This document shows, piece by piece, positions 16,695 through 20,163 of a stretch of 20,163 nucleotides of DNA (its first letter is position 1; the number at the start of each line of letters is the position of its first letter). The notes under the pieces are model-generated. The model saw nothing but the letters and a program-made list of their open reading frames with translations, had not been told where the DNA came from and searched no databases. Position numbers and translations under genes: made by a program. Source of the DNA: Bacteroidales bacterium (lineage in GTDB: Bacteria > Bacteroidota > Bacteroidia > Bacteroidales > UBA932); the NCBI GenBank assembly GCA_020026275.1, contig JAHHQQ010000029.1, positions 1 to 20,163 on the forward strand, read 5' to 3'.

Positions 16695-18398
16695 ATGAAC
16701 AAGATGAAAATTATGAGAAAAATATATTATGTCGGAGCTGTCTTGTTGGCAACATCATTGGCAAGTTGCAATGATCTGCTGGACAAATATCCTCTAGATA
16801 AATTTACTAATACTCCAGCTTATTGGAGCAATGAGAAGAACCTTGAGAATCAGTGCAATACATTCTACAACAACTTTTCAGGCTATTCAGGATGGTACTA
16901 TTTCAAGAATTTGAGTGATGATCAGGTCGCTTCTGATGGTGATTTGAACTGGACATATACCAATGTTCCTGCTTCTTCAGACAACTGGAATGCACCTTTT
17001 ACTGAAATTCGTCGTGCCAATTACATCATTTCCGGTGTGAAAATGTCCACTCTGGATGAAAAGACAACGAAACCGTTTGAAGGAATTGCACGTATGAACC
17101 GTGCATGGCAGTATTATATGTTGGTCCGTCAGTATGGTGATGTTCAGTGGATTGATTATGTGATGGATCCGGCTGACAAGGAAAATGTCTATGGAGAACG
17201 TACAGACCGTGATGTCGTTATGGACAACGTTCTGGCAGATTTGAAATTTGCCGCTGAGGCAATTGGTGGTGGCCGCCATGACCGTTTCTCTTCTGACATG
17301 GCTTATGCTATGCTTGCTGATGTCGCTCTTTATGAAGGTACTTATTGCAAGTACCGTACTGCAGAAGAGAATGCAGGAAAGGGCCCTGATGCGGCGAGAG
17401 CAAAGAAATTCTTGACGGAGTGCGTGGATGCCTGCACCGCAATCATGGCAAAGGAGTATAAATTGAATGACAGCTACAAGGGTAACTACAATTCACTTGA
17501 TTTGAGCGATAATCCTGAAATGATTTTCTTCAAGCCTTATGAAAAGAATCTGTATCAACATTCCTTGATTGACTATACACTCAATACTTCCGGTACTCAT
17601 GGTATCAGCAAGGATGCTTTCGACAGCTTCCTGTTCTTGGATGGCAAGCCACTCGCGACGACTTCTCTTGACAAGAACGACGCTGCCAAGAAGGTTTCAG
17701 ATGGTAAATATAGCCTCGAAGACGTGCTTTCAGTACGTGACAGGCGTTTGTCAGTTATTCTTGACCCTGTCCTTGTCATGAAGGGGGCTCCATATAGCCG
17801 TCATGGTTCTGCTGAATTCACTTCCACCACTGGTTATGGAATTGCAAAATATGATAACTGGAAAGAGCTTTCAGTTGATGAACGCAACAATATCGGAAAA
17901 CAGTATACTGATGCTCCAATCTACTGGTTGTCTGTCATCTATCTGAACTATGCAGAAGCAAAGGCAGAACTGGGTGAACTTACCCAGGGAGACCTTGACA
18001 AGACCATCAACAAGCTTCAGGAACGTGCAGGTCTTCCTGCAATGTCTCTTACGCCTGCTGCCGATCCTGCAAATGACATGAACGTCAGCAACCTCATCTG
18101 GGAAATCCGTCGTTGCCGTCGTTGTGAGTTGATTTGCGACAACTGGTATCGTTATTGGGATCTTGTTCGTTGGCATCAGCTGGCACTTCTTGATTCAGAG
18201 AAGAACCCGGACATCTATTTGGGCGCAAACCTCAAGAATGTAGAGAAGCCAGAAGTGGACGTCGCCGCAAATGGTTATATGCAGGGCTCCAACACGCTCA
18301 ATCTGAAACGTATCTACGACAAGAAACACTACTTCTATCCAATTCCAAGCGGACAGCTTACTCTCAATGAGAAGTTGACTCAGAATCCAGGTTGGTAG
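16695..18398 (+). CDS. SusD/RagB-family nutrient-binding outer-membrane lipoprotein (second copy)
   Basis: Lid lipoprotein for the SusC encoded just upstream, 567 residues. Signal peptide with lipobox LASC, Cys25, then NDLLDKYPLDKFTN, a common SusD N-terminus. Core segments: MNRAWQYYMLVRQYGDV (equivalent to the 'fFRa..Y..L...fGdvP' signature, weakly conserved here), IYLNYAEAKAELGEL, LIWEIRRCRRCELICDNW and WDLVRWHQLALLD; C-terminus LTQNPGW. Three possible Met starts lie close together (16695, 16704, 16713), each leaving a workable signal peptide; the first is used here and the choice is uncertain by up to six residues. It is co-directional with susC with a three-base gap and ends ahead of a terminator. 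It is clearly related to the first SusD in the WEIRR and RWH segments, but they have diverged. Confidence 0.94.
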   Translation: MNKMKIMRKIYYVGAVLLATSLASCNDLLDKYPLDKFTNTPAYWSNEKNLENQCNTFYNNFSGYSGWYYFKNLSDDQVASDGDLNWTYTNVPASSDNWNAPFTEIRRANYIISGVKMSTLDEKTTKPFEGIARMNRAWQYYMLVRQYGDVQWIDYVMDPADKENVYGERTDRDVVMDNVLADLKFAAEAIGGGRHDRFSSDMAYAMLADVALYEGTYCKYRTAEENAGKGPDAARAKKFLTECVDACTAIMAKEYKLNDSYKGNYNSLDLSDNPEMIFFKPYEKNLYQHSLIDYTLNTSGTHGISKDAFDSFLFLDGKPLATTSLDKNDAAKKVSDGKYSLEDVLSVRDRRLSVILDPVLVMKGAPYSRHGSAEFTSTTGYGIAKYDNWKELSVDERNNIGKQYTDAPIYWLSVIYLNYAEAKAELGELTQGDLDKTINKLQERAGLPAMSLTPAADPANDMNVSNLIWEIRRCRRCELICDNWYRYWDLVRWHQLALLDSEKNPDIYLGANLKNVEKPEVDVAANGYMQGSNTLNLKRIYDKKHYFYPIPSGQLTLNEKLTQNPGW

Positions 18399-18407
18399 TA
18401 ATATGAT

Positions 18408-18438
18408 AAGGGGTGGCAATTGAACCATCCCTTTTTTT
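18408..18438 (+). terminator. Intrinsic terminator after the second SusCD pair
   Basis: Stem AAGGGGTGG (18408-18416) and CCATCCCTT (18425-18433), nine pairs with one G-U wobble, an 8-base loop, and seven T (18432-18438). It starts ten bases after the susD stop. Confidence 0.9.
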
Positions 18439-18460
18439 ATGGGACTGTCGTCTTTTTTCA

Positions 18461-18468
18461 TAACTTTG
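18461..18468 (+). promoter_or_regulatory. Predicted promoter -7 box at the start of the Mom-like gene
   Basis: TAACTTTG followed by CA, a perfect TAnnTTTG match and the same octamer as the recA box. The last G is only five bases before the ATG at 18474, so initiation at the usual distance would fall at or next to the start codon. No good -33 TTTG is seen; TTTATG (18436-18441) is the nearest. Confidence 0.55.
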
Positions 18469-18473
18469 CAGAA

Positions 18474-18953
18474 ATGGAAGAAAAGACGTCATATCATCAT
18501 ATCTTTGCAAGGAACTGCTGCGTCCGTCGGATTGCCCGTCCCGTCGCGGAAGATTTTCTGGATCGTTACCATCCTTTGAAATATACCAACTGCCGCTATA
18601 AATACGGCATATATATTTCCCGTCAGGGGCATGAGCATTTGCCGGAAGGCACTCTGGTGGCGGTGGCGACTTTTTCCGGACCGCGGAAATGGGACAAGGA
18701 GGGGCATCTGGTCCGTTCTTACGAATGGGTCAGGTATTTCACTCTGCCCGGAACACGGGTGGCCGGAGGCATGGGAAAGGCGCTTCAGACTTTTCTGGAT
18801 GAGGTGCGTCCGGACGATATCATGACTTATGTTGATGCGGATGTTTCGGAGGGGCAGTCTTACAAGCTGCTCGGTTTCCGGGAAGAGGGGGAGAAGGAGT
18901 TCGGCAATGGAAAACGCAGTCTCAAGCTCCGTCTGAAACTGGTAGATTATTGA
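18474..18953 (+). CDS. GNAT/Mom-like acyltransferase-fold protein, function unknown
   Basis: A 159-residue protein. A longer in-frame reading from TTG 18420 would run through the upstream terminator and promoter box, so ATG 18474 (MEEKTSYHHIF) is the sensible start. Residues about 17-35 (IARPVAEDFLDRYHP) precede KYGIYI and LVAVATFSGPRKW, then VRSYEWVRYFTLPGTRVAGG with MGKAL, then a segment around YVDADVSEGQSYKLLGFREEG. The pattern of a strand with 'G..VavatFs.P', an Glu-Trp-x-Arg segment, a Gly-rich turn before a helix and 'G.sYk.lGF' resembles the GNAT fold, in particular phage Mu Mom-like DNA-modification proteins. This is recognition by eye; the family may equally have another acyl acceptor or no activity. 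No neighbour suggests a modification system. It stands alone between a terminator and purC. Confidence 0.7.
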   Translation: MEEKTSYHHIFARNCCVRRIARPVAEDFLDRYHPLKYTNCRYKYGIYISRQGHEHLPEGTLVAVATFSGPRKWDKEGHLVRSYEWVRYFTLPGTRVAGGMGKALQTFLDEVRPDDIMTYVDADVSEGQSYKLLGFREEGEKEFGNGKRSLKLRLKLVDY

Positions 18954-18983
18954 TGATTGTTCTAAATGTTGAAAAAGTTGATA

Positions 18984-19049
18984 AATTGTGCAAAAGTCAC
19001 CGGATTGCTGGATAGTATGAATCTTTCCATTTTGTACATTTGCACGATT
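18984..19049. repeat. Inverted repeat around the purC promoter region
   Basis: AATTGTGCAAA (18984-18994) and TTTGCACGATT (19039-19049) are inverted copies with 10 of 11 bases matching, separated by 44 bases. The right arm overlaps the purC -7 box TACATTTG. It may be a two-site operator, or two opposed TTTGCA-type promoter ends. Confidence 0.3.
19035..19042 (+). promoter_or_regulatory. Predicted purC promoter -7 box
   Basis: TACATTTG followed by CA matches TAnnTTTG and lies 59 bases before the purC ATG at 19102. No clear -33 TTTG is found at the right spacing. Confidence 0.5.
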
Positions 19050-19101
19050 GAGTGATGATTTTTTACTATCAACTCGAATCAATTTCAAATTCATTCATAT
19101 T

Positions 19102-20040
19102 ATGAAAGCTATTGTTGAAACCGATTTCAAATTTCCGAAACAGACTGAGAAGTATGTCGGAAAAGTAAGGGATGTCTACACGATTGATGACAAATATCTG
19201 GTCATGCTTGTATCAGACCGTATCTCCGCATTTGATGTGGTGCTTCCTGAAGGGGTTCCTTTCAAAGGGCAGGTACTCAATCAGATTGCTGCCAAATTCT
19301 TGGATGCAACTGCTGATATCGTTCCAAACTGGAAAATCGCTGTTCCAGATCCGATGGTTACTGTAGGTCGCAAATGTGAACCTTTCAAGGTGGAGATGGT
19401 TATCAGAGGTTACCTTGCCGGACATGCATGGCGTGAATACAAGGCAGGAAAACGTGAAATCTGTGGGGAAGTCATGCCAGATGGTATGGTGGAGAATCAG
19501 AAGTTTGAGCGTCCTATCGTCACTCCGACTACCAAAGCGGCCGCAGGTCACGATGAGGATATCTCCAAAGAAGAACTGATTGCCAGAGGAATTGTTTCTA
19601 AGGAGGATTATGAGCAGCTGGAGAAATATACTCGTGCCATTTATCAGCGCGGAACTGAAATTGCTTCTCAAATGGGTCTGATTCTGGTAGATACGAAATA
19701 TGAATTTGGAAAGATCGGAGACCAGATTATTCTGATGGATGAGGTGCATACTCCTGATTCTTCCAGATATTTCTATTCTGAAGGCTATGAGGAAAGACTT
19801 GCCAAAGGAGAGAAACAGAGACAGCTTTCCAAGGAGTTTTTCCGTGAGTGGCTGATGGCGAATGGCTTCCAGGGACAGGAGGGACAGCAGATTCCAGAGA
19901 TGACTCCAGAAGTGGTCAATGGAATTACAGACCGTTACATTGAATTGTATGAACACATCACTGGGGATAAGTTCGAGAAAGTGGATTATTCACTTGAACG
20001 AATCCAGAAGAATGTGGAAGAGTGCCTGAAAAATCTCTAG
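19102..20040 (+). CDS. purC: Phosphoribosylaminoimidazole-succinocarboxamide synthase (SAICAR synthetase)
   Basis: Cytoplasmic enzyme of de novo purine synthesis: joins CAIR and aspartate with ATP to give SAICAR. It is 312 residues from ATG 19102 (MKAIVETDFKF); the in-frame ATG 19048 would add 18 residues that overlap the promoter region and are not family-like. Visible motifs: KYVGKVRDVYTIDDKYLVML (nucleotide-binding N-terminal lobe), the signature LVSDRISAFDVVLPEG, KGQVLNQIAAKF, VIRGYLAGHAWREY, TPTTKAAAGHDEDIS, and the second signature ILMDEVHTPDSSRYFY. It is longer than the E. coli-type enzyme (about 237 residues), as is common for this subgroup. It has its own predicted promoter, and its message ends in the long hairpin from 20046. 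Identification is secure. Confidence 0.97.
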   Translation: MKAIVETDFKFPKQTEKYVGKVRDVYTIDDKYLVMLVSDRISAFDVVLPEGVPFKGQVLNQIAAKFLDATADIVPNWKIAVPDPMVTVGRKCEPFKVEMVIRGYLAGHAWREYKAGKREICGEVMPDGMVENQKFERPIVTPTTKAAAGHDEDISKEELIARGIVSKEDYEQLEKYTRAIYQRGTEIASQMGLILVDTKYEFGKIGDQIILMDEVHTPDSSRYFYSEGYEERLAKGEKQRQLSKEFFREWLMANGFQGQEGQQIPEMTPEVVNGITDRYIELYEHITGDKFEKVDYSLERIQKNVEECLKNL

Positions 20041-20045
20041 CTTAA

Positions 20046-20106
20046 CAATGCAGATAACAAAAGAAGAGCGGTCGCTTGGACCGCTCTTCTTTTGTTATCT
20101 GCATTG
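20046..20106 (+). terminator. Perfect 28-bp inverted repeat acting as the purC terminator
   Basis: Arms 20046-20073 and 20079-20106 are exact reverse complements over 28 bases, with loop GCTTG (20074-20078). The inner part is a classic terminator: AAAAGAAGAGCGGTC, loop, GACCGCTCTTC, TTTT. The outer 13 bp (CAATGCAGATAAC / GTTATCTGCATTG) extend it far beyond usual length. It begins five bases after the purC stop. The right arm's distal 17 bases are also the first, partial copy of the tandem repeat that follows. Confidence 0.9.
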
Positions 20107-20163
20107 GATTTTGTTATCTGCATTGGATTTTGTTATCTGCATTGGATTTTGTTATCTGCATTG
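20107..20163 (+). repeat. Tandem array of a 19-bp unit, three exact copies to the window edge
   Basis: GATTTTGTTATCTGCATTG occurs three times without a mismatch (20107-20125, 20126-20144, 20145-20163); bases 20090-20106 supply a partial copy lacking the leading GA. All copies are complementary to the left arm of the purC hairpin (20046-20062). There are no spacers, so this is not a CRISPR array. The array stops with the window, so true copy number is unknown. Confidence 0.95.

Noticed and set aside
7544..18398. SusC genes as members of FecR/ECF sigma signalling receptors
   Set aside because: Neither SusC has the STN domain between signal peptide and plug, and no sigma or anti-sigma gene is nearby.
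18420..18473. Upstream extension of the Mom-like protein from TTG 18420
   Set aside because: It would encode Phe-rich sequence through the terminator stem, T-run and promoter box; the ATG at 18474 fits better.
19048..19101. Earlier ATG for purC adding 18 residues
   Set aside because: It is a few bases after the promoter box and the extra residues do not look like the family N-terminus; ATG 19102 gives the expected MKAIVETDF start.
19213..19956. 247-codon antisense frame within purC
   Set aside because: No recognisable domain and typical shadow composition; purC on the sense strand is complete.
20107..20163. CRISPR array
   Set aside because: The 19-bp units abut with no spacers, so it is a plain tandem repeat.

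Overview
This window looks like chromosome of a Bacteroidota bacterium, most likely order Bacteroidales. The reasons are two complete SusC/SusD outer-membrane pairs (a hallmark of the phylum), promoter-like TAnnTTTG boxes of the Bacteroidetes type, A-rich translation starts with few Shine-Dalgarno sequences, and typical Bacteroidetes versions of RecA, RlmN, RecX and PurC. Genus cannot be fixed from the sequence alone. I see no rRNA, tRNA, CRISPR, phage gene, transposase or integrase.

Layout. (1) 1-2076, plus strand: the 3' part of an acidic conserved protein of unknown function, then rsmI (16S rRNA C1402 2'-O-methyltransferase) starting in a TAATG overlap, then a membrane-anchored triple helix-hairpin-helix protein overlapping the rsmI 3' end. 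A hairpin at 2101-2146 separates this block from (2) recA on the minus strand. (3) recA diverges from a plus-strand cluster: rlmN (23S rRNA/tRNA A2 methyltransferase), a patatin-POTRA-beta-barrel outer-membrane protein, and recX, closed by a strong terminator that overlaps the recX stop codon. (4) 7544-18398: two consecutive SusC-SusD pairs. Each pair has a 3-4 base gap inside it. They are separated by a 549-base intergenic region holding an intrinsic terminator and a long leader. (5) A small GNAT/Mom-like protein whose ATG lies almost on top of its predicted promoter, then purC (SAICAR synthase).

The last 118 bases are the most unusual DNA: a perfect 28-bp inverted repeat with a 5-base loop acts as the purC terminator, and its right arm is followed by three tandem copies of a 19-bp unit that repeats the distal part of that arm. 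The array runs exactly to the window edge, so it may continue, or it may be an assembly end effect.

How the genes fit together. The flanks are information-processing and nucleotide metabolism genes (rRNA methylation, recombination and its modulator RecX, purine synthesis). The accessory content is surface biology: two TonB-dependent SusCD importers with no glycoside hydrolase, peptidase, HTCS or sigma/anti-sigma gene beside them, and a predicted type Vd-like patatin protein. The SusCD pairs are paralogous to each other. Their substrate cannot be read from the window. I found no clearly new multi-gene system. The best leads are the 3'-end repeat array of purC, the enzyme-less tandem SusCD block, the patatin-barrel protein and the Mom-like protein with a possibly leaderless mRNA.
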